Positions 7,138 to 14,205 of a stretch of 17,286 nt of DNA are shown piece by piece. The notes below the pieces were generated by a model, which saw only the letters and a list, made by a program, of their open reading frames with translations, ran no database searches and was not told the DNA's origin. Source of the stretch: JANQTF01 sp036835375 (GTDB lineage: Bacteria; Bacteroidota; Bacteroidia; J057). Made by a program: the position numbers and the translations under genes. The stretch's first letter is position 1; every line of letters starts with the position of its first letter. The DNA lies in NCBI GenBank assembly GCA_036835375.1, contig DAITMB010000108.1, positions 1 through 17,286 on the forward strand. The letters run 5' to 3'.

Positions 7138-9042
7138 TTATCTCACGGCACCCGCTTTGATCTCATCTACCACCGAAGGATCGAGCAGCGTAGAGGTATC
7201 TCCAAGGGCATCGGTGTCGCCTTCTGCGACCTTGCGCAAGATTCTGCGCATGATTTTGCCTGAGCGGGTTTTGGGCAGTCCTGACACAATCTGGATTTTG
7301 TCTGGCTTGGCAATCGGGCCGATTTCGTGAACGACGGCGGCGATCAGTTCCTTGCAAAAAAGTTCCTTATCGTCGGGCATTTCCGTGCAGATGACGTAGG
7401 CGTAGATTCCCTGGCCTTTGATCTCGTGGGGGTAACCCACCACAGCAGACTCCACCACGGCCGGGTGCGTATTGATTGCATTTTCTACTTCTGCGGTGCC
7501 GAGGCGATGCCCCGACACATTCATCACGTCGTCCACCCGCCCGATGATGCGGTAATAGCCGTCTTCATCCCTCCGTGCGCCATCGCCGGTGAAATAAAGA
7601 TTGTCAAACATCGCAAAGTAGGTGCTTTTGGCGCGCGCATGGTCGCCGTAGGTCGTGCGGATCATGGAGGGCCAGGGGAATTTGATGCAAAGTAGGCCCT
7701 CGACATTGTTTCCCATGATCTCTTGGCCCTCCGGCGTCACCAGGCAGGGCTGCACGCCCGGAAGGGGCAAGGTTGCAAAGCAAGGCTTTGTGTCTGTGAT
7801 GCCAGCAATAGGAGAAATCATCATTCCACCCGTTTCGGTTTGCCACCAAGTGTCCACGATGGGGATGCCTTTCAGGCCAATGTGCTGGTCGTACCAATGC
7901 CAGGCTTCTGCATTGATTGGCTCTCCGACCGTGCCGAGCACTTTCAGCGCGCTCAGGTCATAGCGTGTCACGGGGTCCAACCCTAGCGCCTGCAAGGCGC
8001 GGATGGCCGTTGGCGCAGTATAAAAATGGGTGACTCGATGCTTTTGACAGATGTGCCAAAAACGGCCTGCATCAGGCCATGTCGGGATTCCTTCAAACAA
8101 AACACTCGTCGCTCCCGCCAGCAACGGTCCATAGACCATGTAGGTATGGCCTGTGATCCAACCAATGTCTGCCGTACACCAATACACGTCACCGTCTTCG
8201 TATTGAAACACATTTCGGAACGAATATTCGCTGTACACCATGTAGCCGCCACAGGTGTGAACCACCCCTTTGGGTTTGCCCGTGGAGCCGGAAGTGTAGA
8301 GGATAAACAGCAGATCCTCGCTGTCCATTGTCTCGGCGGGGCAGTCATCGCCCACCAGGAGGAGTTCTTCGTGGATCCAATGGTCGCGAAATGGCGTCCA
8401 GTCGATCACATGATCTGTGCGCCGAAGCACCAGCACCGACTCCACGCTTTCCACATGGTCAAATTCCAAAGCTTCATCGACGATCGACTTAACGGAAATT
8501 TGTTTGTTGCCGCGGTAGTTTCCGTCGGAGCAAATGACCACTTTGCAGGAAGCATCGTTGATGCGGTCGGCCAGCGCCTGGGCAGAAAACCCCGCGAACA
8601 CCACCGAATGCACGGCACCAATTCGGGCACATGCCAGCACCGAAATTGCCAATTCGGGCACCATCGGCATGTAGAGACACACCCGATCGCCCTTCTCCAC
8701 GCCGTGGCGCTTCAAGACATTGGCCATGCGGCACACCTCCCGATGTAATTCGCGATAGGTATAGGTCTTGCTGCGTTCTTTAGGATCGTTTGGCTCAAAA
8801 ATGTAAGCAATCTGGTCTCCCCGCGTCTCCAAATGGCGGTCCAGACAATTTTCGGTGATATTGAGCTTCGCCCCGCTAAACCAGGAGATGTTTAAGTCGC
8901 GAAAATCCCATTGCAGTACATTGTCCCAAGGTTTTTTCCATTGAAAAGTGTAGGCAATGTCCGCCCAGAATCCTTCGGGATCGGATACACTGCGCTGGTA
9001 TTCAGATTGATATTCAGCAAAGGAGCGAATGCGAGGTGTCAT
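7138..9042 (-). CDS. acs: Acetyl-CoA synthetase (acetate-CoA ligase, AMP-forming)
   Basis: The enzyme joins acetate and CoA using ATP, through acetyl-AMP, in the cytoplasm. From the ATG at 9042 it has 634 residues, close to the usual 630-650. The frame is open further up, but the sequence before this Met does not look like the family N-terminus, while RSFAEYQSEY does. Visible motifs are the P-loop-like YTSGSTGKPKG (249-259), VDTWWQTETGG (396-406; the second Trp matches the residue that limits the pocket to acetate in Salmonella Acs), YFTGDGA (483-489), GRVDDVMNVSGHR (501-513) and PKTRSGK. Lys596 in the last motif is the catalytic lysine that protein acetyltransferases silence in other bacteria. 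The gene is complete. It lies 304 bases after the polyketide operon on the same strand, so read-through is possible, but acs is normally a core-metabolism gene. Confidence 0.97.
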   Translation of the reverse strand: MTPRIRSFAEYQSEYQRSVSDPEGFWADIAYTFQWKKPWDNVLQWDFRDLNISWFSGAKLNITENCLDRHLETRGDQIAYIFEPNDPKERSKTYTYRELHREVCRMANVLKRHGVEKGDRVCLYMPMVPELAISVLACARIGAVHSVVFAGFSAQALADRINDASCKVVICSDGNYRGNKQISVKSIVDEALEFDHVESVESVLVLRRTDHVIDWTPFRDHWIHEELLLVGDDCPAETMDSEDLLFILYTSGSTGKPKGVVHTCGGYMVYSEYSFRNVFQYEDGDVYWCTADIGWITGHTYMVYGPLLAGATSVLFEGIPTWPDAGRFWHICQKHRVTHFYTAPTAIRALQALGLDPVTRYDLSALKVLGTVGEPINAEAWHWYDQHIGLKGIPIVDTWWQTETGGMMISPIAGITDTKPCFATLPLPGVQPCLVTPEGQEIMGNNVEGLLCIKFPWPSMIRTTYGDHARAKSTYFAMFDNLYFTGDGARRDEDGYYRIIGRVDDVMNVSGHRLGTAEVENAINTHPAVVESAVVGYPHEIKGQGIYAYVICTEMPDDKELFCKELIAAVVHEIGPIAKPDKIQIVSGLPKTRSGKIMRRILRKVAEGDTDALGDTSTLLDPSVVDEIKAGAVR

Positions 9043-9346
9043 AAGCAAGTGGTAGTTGTCGGTAAAATGAGACAACAAGTTCGCGATTTCAGCGAGGGCT
9101 GGCTTGTACCATTGTCCTATTTGTCCAAACATACTCAGCGAAGGATCAAAAATCAAGGAGGAACATTTTCTGATTTCTTGGATTGAAATCACGTGGGAGG
9201 CTGTCGTTTCACCAGCTTTTCATTCCGAGGGCGAGCCGGAGCTACACCTCTTTGTGAGGAAACGAGCACGCTTGGTAGGCAGGCTCAGTGCTACCTGCCC
9301 ATATTTTTTTGTAACATTTCCCTCATTTTTCCATCACCCTTCTCCT
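9043..9346 (-). promoter_or_regulatory. acs leader and intergenic region after the polyketide operon
   Basis: No gene is supported in this 304-base stretch. It should contain the acs promoter or leader, or a read-through spacer from the operon. At 9274-9299 the arms GGCAGG (9278-9283) and CCTGCC (9294-9299) can pair, but so can GGTAG (9274-9278) and CTACC (9291-9295). The two pairings share bases and exclude each other. On the plus strand the first hairpin is followed by seven T (9304-9310), but no plus-strand gene runs into it. On the minus strand the A run precedes the hairpin, so it is a poor terminator for the operon. Confidence 0.3.
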
Positions 9347-10465
9347 TCAAAAGGGCATGCCGTGCGTCAGGCGAATGAGTCGCTTCGTGAGCCTCGGGCT
9401 GTGGTGAAGGCCGCGGAGCGCCAAATGTGTCAAGGTGTTGTGGCCAAAGGCATATTGCAGATAATATCCTGCCTTGATACGCCGGCCAAAAGCGCTTTTC
9501 CAGGCGCGGTCGTAGTCGTGCTGCAAAGATGACTGGTCGCCCGACCCGTGGAGGTGTCGATCTACTTCCTTAGCCAGCAAGTGAGCGGCCCTCATCGCCA
9601 TGCTCATGCCGTTTCCGCACAGCGGCGCAATGGTCCCCGCCGCATCACCAAGCAGAAAGGCCCCATTCCGATGGCTCTGTTTCGCACTGAAAGTGACATT
9701 GCTGATCACCTGGGGCTTGTCGTAAAGGAATTTCGCTTGCTCAAAAATGGCTTTCAGGTGCGGGTTACGCATGAGCACAGCCTGCTCCATCGCCTGAATG
9801 TCGTTGCCGTGGGCTTGTAGATTGCGGGTGCTGCTGACATAGCAAAGACAGTAGCGGTCTTGGTCCACTTTAGAAATGCCGCAATAGCCTTCGTGAAAAT
9901 TATGGAGCTCGATTCGATCTGCCGGAAAGTCGATCGAAATGTGATATTTCACTCCGATATGGTTGCGCTTGGGGCGGCGCTCCCGATCGATAAAAGAAGG
10001 CGTTATTTTTCCATAACTGCCACAAAGCAGCCTTGCCCGAAAGTCTCCCTTCGCAGTCTTTAGGGTATGAATACCCTCCTCGGTGTTTGCGTCATTGACT
10101 TTGCAACCGTCCATGACCAGCACTCCCAAGCGGCGCGCCTGTTGAGCCAGGGCCTCATCAAGGGTGAAGCGGCTCACGCCAAATCCGCCCAGGGTCAGCG
10201 GCGATTGTAGCATATATCCTCGAACGGAGGAGATTCCTACACGCCGAATCTGAGGCAATTGCATGGTCGAGAGCGGAATACCCAAACGTTCCAGGTAGTC
10301 CCAGCTCTCCATAGAGTGGTATTCTCCACAGACCTTGTGAAAGGGATAGCGGTTTTTTTCAAAAAGCACTACTTGAAATTGCCGCTGTGCCAGCTCGATC
10401 GCAAGACACAGTCCGGCAAGTCCGCCGCCTACGATGGCGCAATCATATATTCGACTTGGTTGCAT
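9347..10465 (-). CDS. FAD-dependent oxidoreductase, geranylgeranyl-reductase/monooxygenase-like (polyketide operon)
   Basis: The product has 372 residues from the ATG at 10465. It opens with a dinucleotide-binding fold (YDCAIVGGGLAGLCLAIELA, about 7-26). The KVCGEYHS stretch (44-51) is typical of the geranylgeranyl reductase branch of FAD enzymes. The second flavin motif is LLGDAAGTIAPLCGNGMSMA (271-290). No membrane segment is evident. It is the last gene of the operon, and its start lies 23 bases inside the methyltransferase gene. Two roles fit. It could hydroxylate or oxidise the aromatic ring of the polyketide, as SrsC does in the Streptomyces phenolic-lipid pathway. Or it could reduce double bonds of a prenyl chain attached by the UbiA-like enzyme. 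The KVCGE motif leans to the second, but sequence alone cannot decide. The gene is complete. Confidence 0.85.
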   Translation of the reverse strand: MQPSRIYDCAIVGGGLAGLCLAIELAQRQFQVVLFEKNRYPFHKVCGEYHSMESWDYLERLGIPLSTMQLPQIRRVGISSVRGYMLQSPLTLGGFGVSRFTLDEALAQQARRLGVLVMDGCKVNDANTEEGIHTLKTAKGDFRARLLCGSYGKITPSFIDRERRPKRNHIGVKYHISIDFPADRIELHNFHEGYCGISKVDQDRYCLCYVSSTRNLQAHGNDIQAMEQAVLMRNPHLKAIFEQAKFLYDKPQVISNVTFSAKQSHRNGAFLLGDAAGTIAPLCGNGMSMAMRAAHLLAKEVDRHLHGSGDQSSLQHDYDRAWKSAFGRRIKAGYYLQYAFGHNTLTHLALRGLHHSPRLTKRLIRLTHGMPF

Positions 10466-11144
10466 ACACAATGAGTTGATGACGAAAAGCCCAGCGGGTG
10501 TGGAGCTCGAAGTGCTGCGCACCGGCTTCTTCCAGGATAGCGATCCATTCGCGCCGACGAAAGCCCCGAAGCACCGAGAGCGACGCATCGTTTTTTACGA
10601 GATAAGACTGGGAAAAGAACCGGGTGAGCAGCTTGATCGAAGCATAGGCGACCGGATGTCGCTCCAGGTCATTGATCAGCAACACGCTTCCTTTCGCCTG
10701 TGCGAAGCGAATCAACTCCACGATCTCGGCACGTGTGAGATGATGGCAAAACAAGCAGGCGTGAAGCACATCAATCTTGGGCACGTGGTCATACACCCGG
10801 CGATAATCATCACACAGAAATTTGATTTCTGGCTGTGGATCGTGATTTTCGGCGTAAGCTATGCAATCGGGCTTCAAGTCCACACCCACGAGTTGCAAGT
10901 CGTGGCCCGCGCGTCGGTTCCAGCGTAAAATTCGCTTCAGCGTGTCGCCGCCTCCCGAGCCGATGTCCACCATCACATAGGATTCTCCGTATCGCAGCAG
11001 CTTTTTCAAGGCTCGCAGGGACACGGTATAGCCGCCCAGCAAGTTGTTGATGATGTCCAACTCATGCAGCACCCGGTGCAAGTCCTGGGTGGGAAGGTCT
11101 TTCGCGTCGATGAGTTCGGGTCCAGGATGGCGCTGTTTAAACAT
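10443..11144 (-). CDS. SAM-dependent methyltransferase (polyketide operon)
   Basis: The 233-residue class I methyltransferase has the SAM-binding motif VDIGSGGGDTLK at 59-70. LVGVDLKP (86-93) supplies the acidic residue at the end of strand 2, and FLCDDYR (109-115) and HACLFCHHL (128-136) form the later part of the core. The start at 11144 lies inside the end of the polyketide synthase gene (8-base overlap), and its own end overlaps the oxidoreductase start, so translation is probably coupled. In BpsA/BpsB of Bacillus and SrsA/SrsB of Streptomyces a methyltransferase beside a type III synthase O-methylates the pyrone or resorcinol. The same job is inferred here; the substrate is not shown by the sequence. 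It is not related to the nearby pcm gene except in general fold. Confidence 0.88.
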   Translation of the reverse strand: MFKQRHPGPELIDAKDLPTQDLHRVLHELDIINNLLGGYTVSLRALKKLLRYGESYVMVDIGSGGGDTLKRILRWNRRAGHDLQLVGVDLKPDCIAYAENHDPQPEIKFLCDDYRRVYDHVPKIDVLHACLFCHHLTRAEIVELIRFAQAKGSVLLINDLERHPVAYASIKLLTRFFSQSYLVKNDASLSVLRGFRRREWIAILEEAGAQHFELHTRWAFRHQLIVYATKSNI

Positions 11145-12225
11145 GGTGCATCATGACGGTTTCAATGTTGAGTCCTGGACCAAATGCAGCTGCAAACGTG
11201 ACGTCGCCGGGCTGGAACTCCTTCTGATCCTGAAGGCGCTGTAGCACGAAGAGCAGAGTCGCAGAGGACATATTGCCATAGTCGCGCAGCACTTCGTACG
11301 AAGCTTGCAACTGACTTTTGGCCAGATTCAGGGTCTGGCAAAAATCATCTAAAATCCGCTTTCCCCCTGGATGGAGTGCGAGGTGCTGTATCTTTTCAAG
11401 GTCCAGCCGAAATTCTGCCATCAGGCGCGGAAGGTAGGTGTTGAGGAGCGGGGACACATAAGAACTGAGATTCATCAAAAACCCCCGCTCCGACAAGCGC
11501 CAGGCCATGTCCTTTCGCCCTTCGCTGATCACCACCGACTGAAAGCTGTCTAGCTCAATCGCTGCGGATCCATCCAGTTGCGTAGGGTTGGTTCCCACAA
11601 GGGCTGCTGCTGCGCCATCGGCAAAGAGTAGATTTGAGATGAGGTAATCGTCGGAATAATCGCGCTGAAAATGCAGGGTACACAACTCGGTACACACGAT
11701 CAGCACCAAGGCATTGGCCTCGCTTTGACAGATATAATGGGCTTGCTTCAGGGCCAAAACGGCAGCATTACAGCCCATGAAATTGATGCTTATTCTGCTG
11801 ATCTTCGGCGAAAGTTCCAGTCCTTCGATCAGCTCAATGTCCAACCCCGGCGCGAAAAGTCCAGTGCAGGTCACCGTGACGAGGTGGGTCACTTTGGGTT
11901 TGACCTCGTCCCACTGGGCAAATTGGCGGACAACCTGGAGCGACAGCGCCCGAGCTTCGGGCTGAAAGATGGCCATGCGATCGCTCAAGGAAGGCATGGG
12001 AGAGAGAGAGCCTGTTGCGGGGTAAAAAGGGTGCTCCTCTGCGGGGTGACCGAAGTCTGGAATCACTGAGTGCCGCATCTTAATCCCACTTTTTTGAGAG
12101 ACAATGCGGATTTTTCGCTGGAGTGATGAGTCAGAAGGGGCCGTATCGGCGTAGTACTTAGCGAGGGTCTCCTGGCTGTAGCGATGGGGTGGGGTGGCAG
12201 TTTGGATGCCCAGGAGATAGCTCAT
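11137..12225 (-). CDS. Type III polyketide synthase (chalcone/stilbene synthase family)
   Basis: The product has 362 residues from the ATG at 12225, whose ATGA overlaps the TGA of the upstream prenyltransferase. The thiolase-fold catalytic triad is complete: Cys152 in NFMGCNAAV, His285 in LALHPGGKR and Asn318 in DYGNMSSAT. The C-terminal AFGPGL (347-352) matches the family GFGPG signature, and VTCTGLFAPGLD (118-129) is also typical. Such homodimers extend an acyl-CoA starter with malonyl-CoA and cyclise it to pyrones, resorcinols or phloroglucinols, without an acyl carrier protein. Bacterial relatives such as SrsA, ArsB/ArsC and BpsA often use fatty acyl starters, making phenolic lipids. Starter and ring type cannot be read from the sequence. 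It is the second gene of the overlapping operon with prenyltransferase, methyltransferase and oxidoreductase. Confidence 0.95.
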   Translation of the reverse strand: MSYLLGIQTATPPHRYSQETLAKYYADTAPSDSSLQRKIRIVSQKSGIKMRHSVIPDFGHPAEEHPFYPATGSLSPMPSLSDRMAIFQPEARALSLQVVRQFAQWDEVKPKVTHLVTVTCTGLFAPGLDIELIEGLELSPKISRISINFMGCNAAVLALKQAHYICQSEANALVLIVCTELCTLHFQRDYSDDYLISNLLFADGAAAALVGTNPTQLDGSAAIELDSFQSVVISEGRKDMAWRLSERGFLMNLSSYVSPLLNTYLPRLMAEFRLDLEKIQHLALHPGGKRILDDFCQTLNLAKSQLQASYEVLRDYGNMSSATLLFVLQRLQDQKEFQPGDVTFAAAFGPGLNIETVMMHHV

Positions 12226-13109
12226 GAGAAGTGGTTCATTACAATCAAAACAAGAAAGCAGGGGGTCATACTCAGTGCTGAAACTACATTCATCCGCATC
12301 GTGTTTCGGAAGTTGGCAGCAGCGGAGTCCTTTTTTACCTGATACCACCAATACCCGAAGTAGCAAATGATGGGAAGGAAAAAGGCTTGCAACAAATAAA
12401 AACTCAGCAGTTGATCGCTCAGGTAAAAGTAGCCAAAGTAGCATAGGCCGCAGCAGACAAAGAGGATGGCGCTGAAGGCGAAGGTGCCTCCATAGCCAAG
12501 CCGCATGCTGAGAGAGTTCACTCCGTCTTTCCGGTCTGCCTCGTGCTGATAGACTTGGGTGAGGGGGTAAGCTCCACCGATTTGAAAAGAGACAGCGAGT
12601 AAAATCAGGGCAGAAGCCGGATCAAGGGAAAAAGCTGCCTCATTCACGGCGATGCTCGTACAGTAATATGTGAAAGCTCCCTGAATAATCACGACGATGG
12701 AAAATGCTGGCCAGGCATATTTTTTTAGACGAATTTGTCGGGAACTGTATGCCCGCGAAGCTGCTACGTAGAGCACAATGCACAGTGCAAACAAAGGCTT
12801 CACCATGGTGTAGGCCAGAAGAATCGCCAGACCATCGAGCAGCAAGCTGAGGTAAAATAGATGAATGGTCGGCATGGGCGGCTTTTCCAAACCTCCGATT
12901 GGCGACTCGTCGCGGTCCACATAGCTGTTGTACCCATTGCTGGCAGGATAGACCAAAAGGTGAATAATGACAAACGCCCAGAAGGTTTCTGCCCACTGGA
13001 TCGAGTCCGCCTGACTCAGCGCGAGCAAAAAGATCGGCATGAGAAAAACCGAAAAAGGAATTCTGAGGAGTTTAAGGGTGTCGAGGCTGAGCAAGTACAT
13101 GGCACTCAT
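12222..13109 (-). CDS. UbiA-family membrane prenyltransferase (polyketide operon, first gene)
   Basis: The product has 295 residues from the ATG at 13109; an ATG at 13100 is also possible, and a start at 13169 would add a poor N-terminus. It is a multi-pass membrane protein with about eight to nine hydrophobic helices. The two Asp-rich motifs of UbiA enzymes, which bind Mg and prenyl diphosphate, are visible but variant: NGYNSYVDRD (58-67) and HEADRKDGVNS (189-199). The family moves a prenyl chain onto an aromatic or other acceptor in the membrane. Its 4-base ATGA overlap with the polyketide synthase start makes the synthase product, or a form of it, the likely acceptor. The 5' region (13110-13290) separates it from pcm by 181 bases without an obvious terminator. 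It should hold the operon promoter, but no convincing -33/-7 pair was found. Confidence 0.85.
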   Translation of the reverse strand: MSAMYLLSLDTLKLLRIPFSVFLMPIFLLALSQADSIQWAETFWAFVIIHLLVYPASNGYNSYVDRDESPIGGLEKPPMPTIHLFYLSLLLDGLAILLAYTMVKPLFALCIVLYVAASRAYSSRQIRLKKYAWPAFSIVVIIQGAFTYYCTSIAVNEAAFSLDPASALILLAVSFQIGGAYPLTQVYQHEADRKDGVNSLSMRLGYGGTFAFSAILFVCCGLCYFGYFYLSDQLLSFYLLQAFFLPIICYFGYWWYQVKKDSAAANFRNTMRMNVVSALSMTPCFLVLIVMNHFS

Positions 13110-13290
13110 GGGCAAAGAAGCTTGTCGGATGTACGAATAGTAAAGACAAAGGAAGTTTTTTATATGCAACGTTTGTTTTCATCTCAGCTATCTTTCTTGT
13201 AACCTGTTCGTGTCTTCTTGATCTATGTCGTCCTACACCAGTAGAAAGATTGAGATTCATCATCGCAGCCAGGTGCTCAGCGGGGCGGTT

Positions 13291-13941
13291 TCAGCCTGCG
13301 AATCCATGTCGTCCACGCAGCGGCACAAACTGAAATGGTAGAAGTTTTTCTACCGAATATTCCTGCTTGCTGATGCGGGTCATTTTGGTCATGATCTGGC
13401 GGTCGAGGTCTCCGATTGGGCCCACGAGGATGCCTTGGAGTTCCAATTGCTGCTGGAGGGGAAGCGGCACAGTAGGCGAGGCCGCCGTAAGCAAAATGCG
13501 CTCATAAGGCTGATAGGTGGGCCAACCCAAAGAGCCGTCGCCGTGGTGACTACGAAAGTCCAGCGAAAGTTCTTCTAGGCGCTGCTTTGCAACAAGCAGG
13601 AGCTTCCCTTCACGCTCCACAGTGAATACTTTGGCACCTATCGCAGCGAGCACAGCAGCTTGATACCCCGACCCGGTTCCGATTTCCAGCACTTTCATCC
13701 GGGGTTTCAGTGCCAATAGCTGGCTCTGGTAGGCCACTGTGAAGGGCGAACTGATCGACTGACCTGCCTCAATCGGCAAGGCTTTGTCTTGGTATGCTTC
13801 CGTAGAGAAGGTTGGATCTACAAATAGATGTCGGGGCACGCTGTTCATGGCCTCCAGCACCAGCGGATCGCTGATCCCTTTTTCCATGAGCAAATCTACC
13901 ATCCGCCGTCGTAACCCCTTGTGCTTGAATGAATCTAGCAT
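13291..13941 (-). CDS. pcm: Protein-L-isoaspartate O-methyltransferase
   Basis: The enzyme methylates L-isoaspartyl residues in aged proteins with SAM, starting their repair; it is cytoplasmic in most bacteria. From the ATG at 13941 it has 216 residues, the usual length. Upstream in-frame residues back to 14049 do not resemble the family, while LDSFKHKGLRRRMVDLL does. Diagnostic parts are SVPRHLFV (34-41), GQSISSPFTVAYQSQLL (60-76, the substrate-side signature), the SAM motif VLEIGTGSGYQAAVLA (84-99), VERE (108-111), the GDGSLGWP loop (135-142) and FVPLRGRHG (205-213). It is divergent from gcvP across 264 bases and lies upstream of the polyketide operon on the same strand. No link to that pathway is implied. 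Confidence 0.96.
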   Translation of the reverse strand: MLDSFKHKGLRRRMVDLLMEKGISDPLVLEAMNSVPRHLFVDPTFSTEAYQDKALPIEAGQSISSPFTVAYQSQLLALKPRMKVLEIGTGSGYQAAVLAAIGAKVFTVEREGKLLLVAKQRLEELSLDFRSHHGDGSLGWPTYQPYERILLTAASPTVPLPLQQQLELQGILVGPIGDLDRQIMTKMTRISKQEYSVEKLLPFQFVPLRGRHGFAG

Positions 13942-14123
13942 GATCACTTCTCTGTCTTCGCCTACGAGATCTGCGCACAGGCAACATGTCTGAAAAATTG
14001 CCCTACCGTTTCCCCTTTTTTGCATGGGCAAAGTACCCTTTTTATCCATTGTTTGTACTTCCCTTCTCCGATTTCACCTCCCGAAAACTATTTCTTAATG
14101 TGGTCGTTCTGCTGTTCTCATCA

Positions 14124-14138
14124 CGGGAAATTGTCCCG
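14124..14138. promoter_or_regulatory. Inverted repeat upstream of gcvP (first)
   Basis: CGGGA (14124-14128) and TCCCG (14134-14138) are exact inverted arms around AATTG, about 68 bases before the gcvP start. It could be a regulator site or a leader hairpin. It lies 10 bases from a second, longer inverted repeat. Confidence 0.3.
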
Positions 14139-14146
14139 CCTTTTCC

Positions 14147-14168
14147 GGCCAATAGCTGTATATTGGCC
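14147..14168. promoter_or_regulatory. Operator-like palindrome overlapping a possible gcvP promoter
   Basis: GGCCAATA (14147-14154) and TATTGGCC (14161-14168) are perfect 8-base inverted arms around GCTGTA, ending 37 bases before the gcvP ATG. TATATTGG (14159-14166) resembles the Bacteroidota -7 box TAnnTTTG with one mismatch, and a TTG lies upstream at 14131-14133, though the spacing is longer than usual. If the promoter is real, a protein bound to the palindrome would directly affect gcvP transcription. Confidence 0.4.
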
Positions 14169-14205
14169 CGCGATTTTGAGTCCACTTTCAGTCCTTACCT
14201 CACAC

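Noticed and set aside
6848..7330. Plus-strand open frame of 160 codons partly in the gene-free region
   Set aside because: Its second half is antisense to the conserved acs C-terminus and its first half has no family resemblance or protein-like composition.
9278..9310. Plus-strand intrinsic terminator
   Set aside because: The hairpin plus seven T looks right, but no plus-strand gene leads into it, so it was kept only as a note in the acs leader entry.
9193..9346. Riboswitch (cobalamin- or SAM-like) in the acs leader
   Set aside because: A GCACTG-like word and hairpins are present, but the other conserved boxes of these classes are missing.
13941..14049. Longer N-terminus for pcm starting at 14049
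   Set aside because: The extra 36 residues do not match the family, and the ATG at 13941 gives the standard start and length.
13942..14205. Glycine riboswitch before gcvP
   Set aside because: I could not find the tandem aptamer layout or its conserved core sequences; only two short inverted repeats are visible.
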